Assembly: GCA_028023455.1 (NCBI GenBank)
Contig: JAQFVV010000031.1
Location: 7,864,093-7,928,092 of the forward strand
DNA length: 64,000 nt
Reading direction: 5' to 3'
Origin: Epiperipatus broadwayi
Taxonomy: Eukaryota; Onychophora; Udeonychophora; Euonychophora; Peripatidae
The notes under the pieces were generated by a model. It saw nothing but the letters and a program-made list of their open reading frames with translations. It ran no database searches and had not been told where the DNA came from. The translations under genes were made by a program, and so were the position numbers. Shown one piece after another: positions 25,601-40,324 of the stretch; the first letter of the stretch is position 1, and each line of letters starts with the position of its first letter.

Positions 25601-26405
25601 AATATTACTGTTTGTAATAAAAACATCTAGCTATATAAAATAATTGACTTATGCATGATTGTTCTAACAGATATAATTTTCTAATCTAGTATAGCTAGAA
25701 AACATAAATATATTTACTTTTATCTGTAATGTGGATAGATTTTTTGCTATCTAGCATTTTTAAATTTATTATTCCAATAATTACATTTTTAATGGATGTT
25801 TAAATGGAAATATTTAATGTATGGAGTTTTCTATTTATAATTATTTAATTAGAAAGTCCTTTACTTAGGACAGTATCCAGGTAATATTAACTGCCCTGGG
25901 AATTATGAGAAAGTAAAACTAACAGGCAATTGCAATTACAAAAACAGTATATATATATATATCTACACAAAATTTAATTTAAAAAAATTCTTTTTAGAAA
26001 ATACAAAATAATACCTTAGCTTCTACCTTATTTATTAATTGTTACAATATAGTTTCTTTAAAAAAATGAACACTATATACTCAATCACCAATTAAGCATC
26101 ATTGAAAAATTTTAAATATTTATCCATTATTATAGCATCGTTCTCTCCTTTTTTTCTCTTGCTCTGTATTTATTCTTGAAATAATTTTCTTTTGTTTTTC
26201 TTATAAGATTTGTATAACTTTTATTAATAGTTTGGTGAAATAAAATTATATCTATAATGATTTACATAATTTATGATTAAAACAAACTATAACATAATAA
26301 AAAAAAATCAGAGTTTTGAAGTATATTCTACTTTGTTAATGTAAAATAAAAAATAGATGATTTATATGGGATCATGTGATTCTTGTATTGATAATGCTTA
26401 GATCT
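25601..26405. other. AT-rich noncoding stretch
   Basis: No supported gene or repeat family apart from a short TA run at 25948-25960. Confidence 0.4.
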
Positions 26406-26409
26406 ATTT

Positions 26410-26930
26410 AATTTGTGGCTTTAAATAGGTTATGTACTCGATTTATGCCATCATCAATAAATGTTTCTTGGTAAGTAACACAAAAGTTCTAATTAAGAAT
26501 GGTATTTTTTTTTTCTAAAAAAACATTTATTGATGCATGAGAAAGATCATTCTTAGCTAGAAGAGTTAGTCTGATTGTGTTTAATTTATGTGCTTTAGAT
26601 TAAGTGTACATAGTATTTAATGTGTTCATATTTATAACAGATTGACATTATAAGGTCTGCATCTTATAATACTTAACTATGATTTCAGAGTGATTTATAC
26701 TGTATTTAAAATGTGGCTATTAAATAAGTTAAATACTTTATTTCTACCATTCCCAACAAATGTTTTTTTTTTAAATAACACCAAAGAGGAAGTTAAGAAT
26801 GGGGCATACTTTTCCTCTAAAAACATTTTTTGTTATATGAGTGTGCTTGTTCTTAACTGACAAAAGATTGCGCTTGTGTTTAATTTAAATATATATTTTA
26901 GACTAAACATAATTAGTATTTACATCAGGA
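26410..26930 (+). repeat. diverged ~298 bp tandem duplication
   Basis: The block starting 'tgtggctttaaatagg' (26414) recurs from 'tgtggctattaaataag' (26712). The shared order is an A/T tract, 'aacac(c)aaa', 'taagaatgg', 'ctctaaaaacattt' and 'ttgtgtttaattta'. The copies are old with many substitutions. No coding frame. Confidence 0.6.
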
Positions 26931-27508
26931 AGTTGTCTATTGTAAATAATGTTTTTTTCACCATTGTCTCATTGCAGAACTCATTAACATTCTAGTTCTC
27001 TACAATGAGTTCTTATAAAAAAGAGAGTTTTTTCATTAAATTATGATTTGTATAACAAATGCAAGTGTATGTAATAGGTGTTAGAATGGCAGACATCATT
27101 ATGTCGTAAGTCTTAGTTGTCAATTTAATTTGCTTATCTTTTCTTCTCTAATAATGAAAATAACTATTTATTTAAAAATTATGATATATATATATATAAT
27201 TTTTGTCATAACTCATAAAAAACAGAAATTTGAAAGCTTATATACGTAGATAGAAAAAAAAAACTTTCAAAATTAAATTATTGTAAAATTTAAATACATC
27301 TACATTCATGGAATTGCTAAGTTAGTTATCACCAATGGCTGAAAATTTAAACAATGCAAAGAGCATTGGGTGGCATAAAAACTGTAGAAGACTTATCAGA
27401 GTGTTTCAGCTTTGAGAAAAACATCAGAAATCTTTATATATTTTATGACGTTTTATTTTTATCTTTTATTATTTTATTTTTTTTGCAATATGTTCTTTTT
27501 TTTGCTAG

Positions 27509-27568
<60 letters not shown>

Positions 27569-29470
27569 CTACAACGATTAATTTTAATCATGAGCTAGAA
27601 AAAGTGTCAAAAATTGTTCAGAATTGAAATGAAAATAAAGATTTCTCTAGAAGAGAAAAAGCATTAAAATAATTGGGAATAGAATTTGTGAATACTATAT
27701 AGTTAAATCAATGAACCGTTTCACAAAAGTAAAGATAAAATAAAAGTGTATTGATAGTGAGAGGGATTTCCAGATTGAGAAGTTTATAAGTTCATGGAAT
27801 AAATAAAAAACTTTTACTAATGATACCTACATCAAAAGCAATTGAAAGTGAGTTTGCCTTTAGTCAGTAATTTGTAAAAAAAAAAAAAAAACATTTGTTG
27901 AGGAATTGATTTGCTAAAACTTTGAGTACAAGTTCTATTTCTGCATAGAAGTTTATTGCCAGAAAAATATGATTCACAGTATTTGGAAAAGAACTGTATA
28001 AAATATTATTATAAAAAAGCAGAAATTATGAAATAAATGATCTATGAATTTTTATTAATATATGTAAGATTGTTTCATATTTTACTTTAGACGTTTAAAA
28101 GTGGAATTTTACTCAAATTAAAATCTAACTGTACAGTATGCACTACAAATAATTTTATATGTACGTTTATATTTAGATTTATGATTCTTCAAAATTAAAT
28201 GGTTGTTTTGGGATAGTACATTTAATTTAGGCTATGGGCCTCAAATGTATTGGAGTCAATTGATATAATTAATGAAATTTAAAACTAATTAACCTTATTG
28301 TGTGTATGTGAGGTGCACATATTCATTGAGAAATCAATCTTAATTTTAAAAATATCCATAATATAAATTAAAATTCACAAAAGACAACTAGTTTTTTTAA
28401 TAGTGTTTTCATTATCTAACTGGTGCTTTTCAACCATTTAGGAAACTTTTGATAATGTAAAAGCAAAAATGTCTATTTTACATCTCAAGTTATTAATTTA
28501 CAGCCGCTTCACTTAATGGTAATTTTTTTTAAATATATTCAATGGTAAAAGAAAGTGTTATGAAATATTATACATTAAAAAAAAAAAGATAAATGGTTAA
28601 GGGGTTTATACATAAGGATTGAAATGCTTGTTATTGAATAAATAAAATTGTAATTGGTGACAGATTTTAAAATAATAAGGCATATATTTATTTATATGGA
28701 TTATTAGTAATTATATAAGTTTTGAATATGTAATTTTATAGTTTATATAATAAATGTGAACTATTTCTGTATGTTTTTTTATAAGTATTATGCAAATGAA
28801 TATTTTTATAGATTTATGTATATGTGATAATATTAAAAAAGGGAGAGGGTGGTAAAGAGTATTTTGGAAACATAAAAGCTTCAAGTTAATTTTTTTAATT
28901 AATTAGAAAATTGTAGAAGGAAAATAATGTGGATTAATTAAAAATTAAATCAAAGGCAAATTATTGTTTTTTACATAATGAAAAGCTTGCTAAATGGAAG
29001 GAAACTAAACAAATTAAATAGATATATTATTTTTTTTAGAAAGGTTGTTTTTGCAACTTTAATTTTAAATTGATTTGACAATTTAAATAGTGTAGTATTT
29101 AATTTACAATTTGTGACAATAAAATTATTTTTATAATTACAGTCATATTTTTCAGTTTTTTTTTATTGGATAATTATATACATGTAATCCGCTTTCATCA
29201 TTGTCTATGATAAGCTTGCCATTATTTTCTCTTTACAAGTAGCATAATTTATTTAAGCACTTAATGGTTCATACTATTGAATTGGTTTAGCCCAATTTTA
29301 GTGACCAACTTAAAGGCTAAAAGATTCTAGACCAAAGTTAACCTATCGTATGATGCCCAAATGTTACATGACCTCCTGAGTAAATTATGTTTTTATTTTG
29401 GCATATTTTTTATTTACTTTCCATTTGATATACATAACTTTATTAAAGAATTAGTAAAAATGTAAACAAA
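26931..29470. other. AT-rich noncoding stretch with a TA tract
   Basis: About 2.5 kb with no supported gene. A (TA)n tract lies at 27513-27560 and frames overlapping it are artefacts. Confidence 0.45.
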
Positions 29471-29471
29471 A

Positions 29472-31555
<2,084 letters not shown>

Positions 31556-31584
31556 ACTTAATATATATATATATTTAAATATTA

Positions 31585-31951
31585 CGTATTCAGCCTGTAT
31601 TCTGACCAACCCTTTTCTGTATATTTAAATGGACATATTATGTTCCTATATGTAAGTGGTCAGAGTGACTTAGGAAGGCTTCAAGCTTTCTATCCTTCGA
31701 TTTTCAATGATGTGGATGGTTGAAGAGATTGAGGGTTAAAAAGATTGAAGCTTGTCCATTAAAGTTTGAAGATTTTTTTTATTTTAATATAAACTGAGTA
31801 CTAATTGTATATGTATGTGAAAAAGTGTGATCTGGACATCCTGATGAGTGCATATATTGGAGATCATTTATTTTTTTCACATGTATCTGGTTATGTGTAT
31901 TAGTTGTATAAGATGGAGTGGATAGTTGTAGAGAGCTTCAAATTCTCAGTT

Positions 31952-31960
<9 letters not shown>
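31585..31960 (+). repeat. family B repeat copy 1, hammerhead deleted, tRNA-like end kept
   Basis: The body shares 'tcttcaatgatgtggatgg', 'gaagcttgtccattaaagtttgaagat' and 'tataaactgagnactnattgtata' with copies at 44.85 and 50.1 kb. The hammerhead region (31829-31866) keeps the outer stem GATC/GATC, the core CTGATGA and TTGG, but helix II and GAAA are missing through a deletion between 'tgc' repeats. The tRNA-like part has an A-box 'agatggagtggatag' (31911-31925) and a B-box-like 'agttcaaactc' (31949-31959). It runs directly into a (CT)n microsatellite. Confidence 0.7.
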
Positions 31961-32032
<72 letters not shown>

Positions 32033-32045
32033 TATAGTGTTAGAC

Positions 32046-32078
<33 letters not shown>
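31958..32078. repeat. (CT)n(TA)n compound microsatellite
   Basis: CT repeat (31958-31993), then TA repeat to 32024, 'gagagagata', then 'gtgttagaca' and another TA run. A short inverted pair 'gtgttagaca/tgtctaacac' (about 32037 and 32083) brackets the second TA run. Confidence 0.9.
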
Positions 32079-32079
<1 letters not shown>

Positions 32080-32112
32080 CAAAACTGTCTAACACTATAC
32101 TAGCAAAAATTA

Positions 32113-32306
32113 AAATGCAAAACCATAAAACAATACAATACTAGATTAAATTTTAAAAATTTTACCAAAATTCTTACACAACCATGGTTTCATCTACTAC
32201 ATATAGAAGGTCTATTTGTAGTAGATGAAACCATGGTTGTGTAAGGATTTTGGTAAAATTTTTTAAAATTTAATCTAGTATTGTATTGTTTTATGGTTTT
32301 GCATTT
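32113..32306. repeat. foldback element, ~88 bp arms
   Basis: The left arm (32113-32200, starting 'aaatgcaaaaccataaaac') and right arm (32219-32306) are almost perfect reverse complements with a loop of about 18 bp. No terminal duplication could be defined because TA runs flank both sides. Confidence 0.85.
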
Positions 32307-32571
32307 ATATATATATATATATATATATATTTACAACAATGATCTCTCCAAACGCCATATACATTAAATATTTCTTAAGTTCAATATTTAACAGCAAATT
32401 GATAAAAAATGAATTAATTTTTTAATGTGGTCAGAACTATATATAAAGAAAAATGAATTTATTTTCAATGTATAAAATCTATATAGTCATATTAAAATTG
32501 ACTTTAGATTATGTTTATAAGACAGAACATATATGTAAATATTTTAAAAATATTTGTAAGCAACTAAAACC

Positions 32572-32607
<36 letters not shown>

Positions 32608-32767
32608 GGTTATATATATATATATATATATATAAATTAAATGTACTATTTTGGTGAAACGAATGTGCCAAATGCTTTGCACGTTATAATTGACTAAACA
32701 CCTTTTACAATCATCATGTAATTACAAAGTAGAAAAAATGAATTCATTTTTAACTGGAGCCTAAGAT

Positions 32768-32812
<45 letters not shown>

Positions 32813-32980
32813 AACGAAGGTAGATTTAAACAATGATAATTCTGAAATTCAATATTCAAATAAATGAACATGTTTATATGGCCATATTTAAATTAGCTTT
32901 AAATCATACTAATAAGATTTCTATGTTTTAATTTTAATAATTTGGAAAGAATCGTATTTTCATAAATGTATAATAATATA
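32307..32980. repeat. noncoding DNA with TA and CA/TA microsatellites
   Basis: TA tracts at 32309-32330, 32575-32604 and 32610-32633, and a (CA)n(TA)n tract at 32768-32811. No gene. Confidence 0.7.
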
Positions 32981-33735
32981 CTGTGAATGTTTAGGTGGTT
33001 AGTGGTCGGAACTTAATTATATCATTATCCCAGATTAGCTTTAGGCACTATTTCGCTTATTATTTCTTAATAATACATGGGCAATTTAAAAGTATTGCAG
33101 TGTGTAACATTAATTGACTATTTGTTAGTCTGCATTACAGTGACATGTTTATTTTATGTTTAAAGAGGTTTATTTAAACTTCAATGTATCAATATTTCAT
33201 ACTCTGTAGTCATGTTGCAAGCTTTAAGTGTCCATATATATTCAATGGACCATTAGTAAGAATGGATTCCATTCTTGCTATTAAAACGTGTGAAGGTTGC
33301 TTTGACAGCAGTGAGAAATATTGATTACTATATTTTACTGTGAATGTTTAGGTGGTTACTGGTTGGAACTTAATTATATCATTATCCCGAATTAGTTTTA
33401 GGCACTATTTTGCTTACTATTTCTAAATAATACATGGGCAATTTAAAAGTATTCCAGTTTGTAATGTTAATTGACAATTTATTAGTCTGCATTACAGTGA
33501 CATGTTTATTTCATGTTTAAAGAGGTTTATTTAAACTTCAATGTATCAATATTTCATACTCTGTAGTCAAGTTGTAAGCTTTAAGTGTCCATATATATTC
33601 AATGGACCATTAGTAAGAATGGATTCCATTCTTGCTATTAAAAGGTATGAAGGTTGCCTTGACAGCAGTGAGAAATATTGATTACTATATTTTACTGTGA
33701 ATGTTTAGGTGATTACTGGTTGTAACTTAATAATA
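32981..33735 (+). repeat. 357 bp tandem duplication (2.1 copies)
   Basis: The landmark 'ctgtgaatgtttaggtg' occurs at 32981, 33338 and 33695, exactly 357 bp apart each time. The two full units are about 95 percent alike by eye. No hammerhead core could be found on either strand of this unit. No reading frame spans it. Confidence 0.9.
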
Positions 33736-33764
33736 TACTTGTATACATCAAATTATAAATATAT

Positions 33765-33922
33765 AATAGTGTTAATTAATATATAATATTTGCAGCAATA
33801 ACCTTGTCACATACTATCTATATTAAATTTAATTAATATATAATATAATAGTGTTAATTAATATATAATATTTGCAGCAATAACCTTGTCACGTACTATC
33901 TATATTAAATTTAATTAAGTAT
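33765..33922 (+). repeat. 81 bp tandem duplication
   Basis: 'tagtgttaattaatatataat' starts at 33768 and 33849, and the following 'gcagcaataaccttgtcac' is also repeated. There are two copies with only minor differences. Confidence 0.85.
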
Positions 33923-36300
33923 TTTTCTTTATCATTCATTAATTGCAAAGACAGAAGAAATTGAAATCATTATTGTTTGATATATAGAGAGTTTATACCT
34001 CATAATTACCATATTTAAATCAAAAACATATCTGCTGTTCTGTGCAATGACAAAATGATAAGAACTTAAATTACAACCTCTCCATTCTATTTATAAGATA
34101 CTTTTGATGGCACTATTGTTGTCTAATCCTCAAACTTAACTTGATGAAAACAATTTGTTCAAAAAAATTTTGCCTCCAATTTGTAAATGAAATAGAGATT
34201 TGAAAAAAAAAATGGATACAGTGATAATACAATCTAAGTTTGATATGATTTTTCATTTTTAAACCAAAATAAAGAATTTCTATTATAATTCTAATACATT
34301 TTAATGGATATAAATATTTTTGCATATGTGTTTTTAATAATAATTTCCCCCAAATTAATGTATAAGCAAATATATGTGAAACATAAAACATTTAATTGTA
34401 TAATAGATGTTGCTATGGTGATTGCAATAACAGATTTTAAATGTGTGAAACTTAATAATAATGTTGATTTTATTCAAGTAATCTGTTATGATACATTCAA
34501 CTGTTTCCAAAATATATTTATTTATTTCCCTGTTTATATTTTTTCTAAGATTAATCACAACAGATTTAGTATTTTGAAGCTAGAAAGCCAACAACTTGAA
34601 ATAGAATGTTCAAATACAAAGGAAAATGGATGACTCATTCCAATATTCTGAATTATCCATATAAGTTTCTTAGTCCAAAATCATAAGAAGTTAAAAGCAA
34701 TGTTTGAATTAAAAGAAATGTGATAAGTTCATGCAATTTAATAAAATAAGTGAACTGTTTTTAAATTGATATTGGAGAACCTGCGCTATTATTTGAACAC
34801 AAATAGAGAAGAAATAGAATTTTTGCCACACTTAAACAAAATGATGAAGTAATTTTGTGTGTGTATGAACCATTAAATACCAAATCATAAATAAAGAAAA
34901 TATAATTTTGTTATAAACCACTGTGCATATATTCTGTCTAAATCACTAGTGTTGTAGGAATAAAGTGCCACTATCCCAATCCTGGAAGAGCAATGACGTT
35001 GTCTACTTACTCCTGTAATATCATAAATTAATTTCCAATTTTCCTATACCAAATGTCTACATGGATCGAGAAGAACAACTACATAGAATGGATATAATGT
35101 TATTTTGAGTGTGATACATAGTAATCTCAAGTGATGGGCATAAACCAAGTCCAAAAAAGATAGATTGTACACTCAAAGGACATTGTTCTTGAGCTCATGA
35201 ACATTAAACAAAATAATTTGATGAAAACACTGATTTTGTTACATATTCTTGTTATTTATATATTTGTAAAATTCTTTTTTTCACACTTGGAGGCATAAGT
35301 ATCTATGATTTGGAAGAGTCCATTATAAGTGAAAGCAGCAAAACACGAGGGTAAATCATTATGTTAGATGATTTTGTTTTATTTATATTTTAAATAATGT
35401 TTAGACCAGCTTTCCCTCTGTAGCAATTTGACATTGATCATCATGATATGGGATAAGGTAATATCTTTAAGTTTATTTTATATTAAGTACATACTTTTAT
35501 TACAGGACAGAATTCATGTAATTTGTTTGTTGTTAACTAATAATCATTCATGTTTATATTTTTTTGGTATAAATAATTAATCTTCTTGTATGGATGTTAT
35601 TTCCTATCAACCTTAGGGAACTATACATAGATAGGGGCCCCAAAGTAGATAGAACATCATAATTTGAATTGGACAATGAAGCTACTACAGATATACTTAC
35701 ATAATATTGTAAATTAGCTAGTTAGCTTCACAGTCGACAATAATATTTCTTTTTTATTTCTTTTATAAATAATTAGAATGATGCCATGTATCTCTCCCAT
35801 TGGGTAAGGGTTTGGAATCATAAATAGATTTAATTGTTGATATGGTAGAAATCCATCCTTGACACCCATAATTATATTCCTTTATCTTGGTAAAGAGTTT
35901 TAAATTTTTGCTTTTACTTTGATTAATATTTAATAAATGTTGTCAAATTTATTTGCAATGAACTGCTTTCTAGTTTATCAAAATTATTTAGCATTCACTT
36001 ATTAACCAATAACCAAGGACATACATATATAAACACTTTACTCTTCTACAATAATGTATAGATATGCTTGGATGAATGATTAAATCAATTGTAACCTATA
36101 TAGAAGCACAAGAATTGTTATCATGTATAAGTTCATCCCTAAAGAGAGTTAAAGGCAGATTTCTCCCTGAGTTTGAATACAAAGGCATAATGGAGCCAAA
36201 AGAAGGGTAAAATATGGATGATCTAGCCCAATCTATCTAAATTTAATGTGTAAATTATGGCTAGCCCTTTCAACATAGACATGATCATTGCTTATGTACT
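33923..36300. other. AT-rich noncoding stretch
   Basis: Overlapping frames at 34113-34633 on both strands have no recognisable domain and are best read as chance. Some short GC-richer patches (35610-35640 and 34960-35000) may be transposon debris but could not be assigned. Confidence 0.35.
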
Positions 36301-36415
36301 TTATCACATCATTGAAGGCATCTACCAGAATATCTTAGATCTGACCCTAATGAGATGCATTTCCCCTCTCTTGTGGTAAACCCTGACCCATCATATCACT
36401 CCTTGGACAGTTAAA
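36300..36415 (+). pseudogene. possible non-LTR endonuclease fragment
   Basis: In two frames the DNA reads YQNILDL and then SDPNEMHFPSLVVNPDPSYHSLDS. This resembles the C-terminal part of the AP-endonuclease of Jockey/CR1-type LINEs, where a leucine-rich 'LDLVLT' strand precedes 'DP...' and a final 'SDH' loop (here SYH). One frameshift near 36340 is needed. The fragment is short and unlike the RTE copies in this window. The assignment is tentative. Confidence 0.3.
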
Positions 36416-39400
36416 TATAATCTATCTAAATGCATAGTAATAAATAATCAATTATAACATTCAACCTGCAATTATAAGCTCTCAAATTGCACTCCAACAA
36501 TATATTACTTAATACTCAAGTCTATTTCTTTGTTGCAATACAGTAAATTTTAGAATTCAATACATTTGTGAAAATCTAGAATAAAATAAACCTTGAGGAT
36601 GATACATGTCTATATCCATATCATATGTGAATCATTTTCTATTTTTTCTAAGAAGATATCTAACATTGCTTTGTGATGTTTAAATTTTGAGTTATAATGA
36701 TTTTTTAAAGTTTTCATTATTTTTATGGGAAAAAATGGACAGATATTTTTAATAACATCAGGAGTATTAACCACATAAATTTCTTGTCAAATGATCACAG
36801 CTTCAAATTGCTTGATTTCTGTCATTTTTAACACTATGGTAAAGAATTTACAGTCATTTTAAAGCTTAAAAAAGTACCGTAATGCTGCTATCTCTTGAAT
36901 TATTTTGCAAGTAAAAAATCAATATATTTGACATTTAAACATTAACAATTGGTGGAAGGGCAGTCTTTTGTAGATAGTGATTGGTTGGAAGTCATTTAAG
37001 GCTTGTCAATAATTTTTCATCACTCCAACTTCTTTGTTTTGCATTTCAAAATGAAAACGAATATTTTAGTGTTTTTTTTAGTATTTTTTTACATATTATA
37101 AATTATTTTCATAAAATATACTGAAAACATAATTAATTTAAAAAAAACAGTAAGATTTTTGTAAACAAAGGTATACTTTTATAGGAACATAAATTAAAAA
37201 AGAACCCAGCGCTAACATCAATTTTAACACCTGTCAACAGTTTACATTGCCCCAAGCTCTTTATTTGATTTTCAAATAAGAATTAATGTTTTAGAATATT
37301 TTTCTGGCATTTATTTACATATTATAATGTATTTTGGTAAAATATGCTGAAAACATAAATTATCTTAGGAAAATAGTAAGATTTTAATAAAAAATATTTA
37401 ATTTTATAAAAATGTAATTGAGAGAGAAAATCATTGATGTAAGCAACATTTTTAATAGGATACTAACATTCTTTTTAAATTTGCTGCTATAAAATATTTT
37501 TATAATTATTCACAGAAATTTATTTTTGAAAAAACTTTTGTTCACTTTCATATTCTGACAAATTATTAATTTGCTTTTTACAAACAAAACTAAAACAAAT
37601 ATACTATTACAAGATGAATATATATATCTTACTGCTGATTCTGTAATTGACCAATCAAAATTTTGTGTTTTATCTCACTTTGTCAATCAAATAAATTGCA
37701 ACTGAATGGGTTAAAATAAATTCATACATTGTATTAACACATTATTTTGATGCAAATTTCATTTCAAGTATAAATGAATATGTTTGTCTTATCATTTTTA
37801 TTATATTTTAAAATATTTCTCTGTAAATGGTTATATCTCCAATACATATATTTTTTATCCAATATGTTTTATGTACATGTATACATCATATGTGCACATT
37901 ATTAAATTTACCAATTTCACTTAAGTATAATCCTTTTTTTTTATTTTTATAAATATCATTAAAATTAATTTTTAAAAATAAGATAGTAATTAATATTTAT
38001 TTTGTTAGAGAAAACTTCTAAGTGTACAAAGAAAACTGTATCAAATAGGTGATGGGTTTATATTTTTTTAAAAAGAAACATCACTTATTAAGAATATTCA
38101 ATTTGCACATTTGTTGTTTAATATAGAATTTTTTTTTAGACTGTTAAAGATGCTTTAATTTTAAAATTGTCCTACTTAAATAAATAAATTTAAAATATTT
38201 TTTTTAAATGGTTTAATTCATTTCTTTTTTACTTTTATGTAATTATTCTCTTTCTTAACTCTATTCTTTTTTGAATTGAACATAAAATTTAAACTTTGTG
38301 GCTACTTATTCTAAAGTATAAAATCTATATAATATGCTAAATGCACAAGCACTTTCTCTTCAGCTTTGTGTGTTCTTCCATTTTAGTGCATTTTATATAT
38401 TCTATTATTTTTTGTGATATGTGTTGATTTACGTATGATTAAACATTTTATATTAATATTATATATTATATAGTTATTGTGAAAATTTAATCTTCAGCAG
38501 ATGCCTTAAAACTCAATATGGCATTTTCATTAAGAAGAAATTTAAAAGTTATATTTACTTTGAAATCTTTGGACAGTAGTTTGAAAATGACTTTTTAAGT
38601 CACTTATCTTATTCAAAGTAAAAGACAATATTTTTAAAAAATTACTGTGGTTTATATCATTACAAGACATTGTTATTTTTGTAGTTCCAGTTAAAAGTAC
38701 TCATGGATTGAGTTTCATTAAAAAATGAGAAATGCATATAAAATGGGGAACAAAATCTTGCTTTTTTTTAATAATAGAGAATTAATTAATTAAATAAATA
38801 AGTTCATGTAAAAATTACTACTTTGTGATACTTTTTCTACAGAATCCATGGTATCATGTTCAACTAAATACCCAACCTTTAACGTCATTAAATTTACCTT
38901 TATTTTTTTTATATGTTTTCAGGAATTTTGAATTAGACACTAAAAATAGATGTTTATAAATAAAATTATTGTTAAATATATAACGTTAATTATTCAAATA
39001 TAGAAATAATTCTATTAAAATGAATCAAACGATTACTGCCATTGCCAATAACATGAAATTAATAAAAAAATAGTCTTACTTTAATGTATGTTCAAAAGCC
39101 TGAATATACTATTGTTTGGGTTACCTAAAACTAATAAAATTTCTATTTAAAAACAAAAAAAATATTTATAATTTTAAAAAAATGAAAAAAATTTGGCAGC
39201 CATGGCAAATATAAAATAATTATTTTTCAGCCATTTACAGGTTGTTGCCAAGATTATTGATTTCTCTTGAGATCACTTCTTCTAAAACTAAACAGTTTAA
39301 AAAAAATAATCATAAATATATAAACAAACTATGATAAACATGTTTTTATTTTTAAAATCTAACAACAAAATTAATATGATCAAAATCCATCTCAAGCACT

Positions 39401-39740
39401 CTCACATGAAGGCAATTTGAACTATGAATTAGAAAAACCATTATTTATTTGAATAAATAAAGAAATATCTTTTAGTTCTGTATTTTGTTCCAAATGTCTG
39501 CCAAGAAAAAAATAGAAGTAAAAGAGTGATTAAAAAGCCAAAGTTATAGTATTTCCATTTTCTTCTCCAGGGTTGAACCAGAAATAGCAATAATATTTAA
39601 GGGGATAATGAAGCATAGGGGATAATTTGAAATAGTGTATTATAAAAATTAATGTATTCATTTGATAATGATTAGATCTAATAGTTGAGTGTTTCTACAA
39701 TTTAGTTATTATTTGATGTTTAAAAGTTAAAAGTTTCCAT
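36416..39740. other. AT-rich noncoding stretch with an old duplication
   Basis: No gene. A ~226 bp-period diverged duplication is visible (around 37040-37160 and 37270-37400), sharing 'acatattataa', 'atgctgaaaacata' and 'agtaagattt'. The rest holds nothing I can name. Confidence 0.4.
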
Positions 39741-39794
39741 ACTTTGTTTATTGATTTATTACACACGCACGCACACACACATATATATATATTT

Positions 39795-40208
39795 ATATAT
39801 GTAATATACAAATCAATATATATATCACAATACAGTACAATTTATATAAATTATATTCTTTTAGAAGTACTTTTGACTATACACTTTGTAGTCTTTATCA
39901 ACTATATAACGTTGAATAATCAAAACGAGACAACCTTTAAAAATACCATATAGTTCAATTCAGATTAACCACAATTGTGTTATCTTAACATTTGATGAAT
40001 CACCAGTCATCAAATGTTAAGATAACAGAATTGTGGGAAATCTGAATTGAACTATGGGTATTGTTAAAGGTTGTCTCGTTTTGATTATTCAACGTTATAT
40101 AGTTGATAAAGACTACAAAGTGTATAGTCAAAAGTACTTCTAAAAGAATATAATTTATATAAATTGTACTGTATTTTGATATATATATTGATTTGTATAT
40201 TACATATA
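39795..40208. repeat. large foldback element, ~200 bp arms
   Basis: Arms 39795-39999 and about 40006-40208 are near-perfect reverse complements, with a loop of only a few bases around 40002. Differences between arms are single bases. Open frames on each arm encode the same peptide stretch (for example YINYILLEVLLTIHFVVFINYITLNNQNETTF), which only reflects the palindrome. No transposase is present. Confidence 0.9.
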
Positions 40209-40244
40209 TTGTGAAACGAATACAGATATCAAACTTTATTATAT

Positions 40245-40263
40245 ATATATATATAAAGTTTTT

Positions 40264-40322
<59 letters not shown>
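40245..40322. repeat. (TA)n microsatellite
   Basis: TA repeat tracts at 40243-40253 and 40268-40322 separate the large foldback from the family A fragment. Confidence 0.9.

Positions 40323-40324
<2 letters not shown>

Noticed and set aside
32981-33735. Hammerhead in the 357 bp duplication
   Set aside because: Both strands were read for CTGANGA followed by GAAA with pairing arms; none was found.
34113-34633. Overlapping frames of 92, 109 and 67 codons on both strands
   Set aside because: No domain, no splice context, and equal openness on both strands, as expected from chance in AT-rich DNA.
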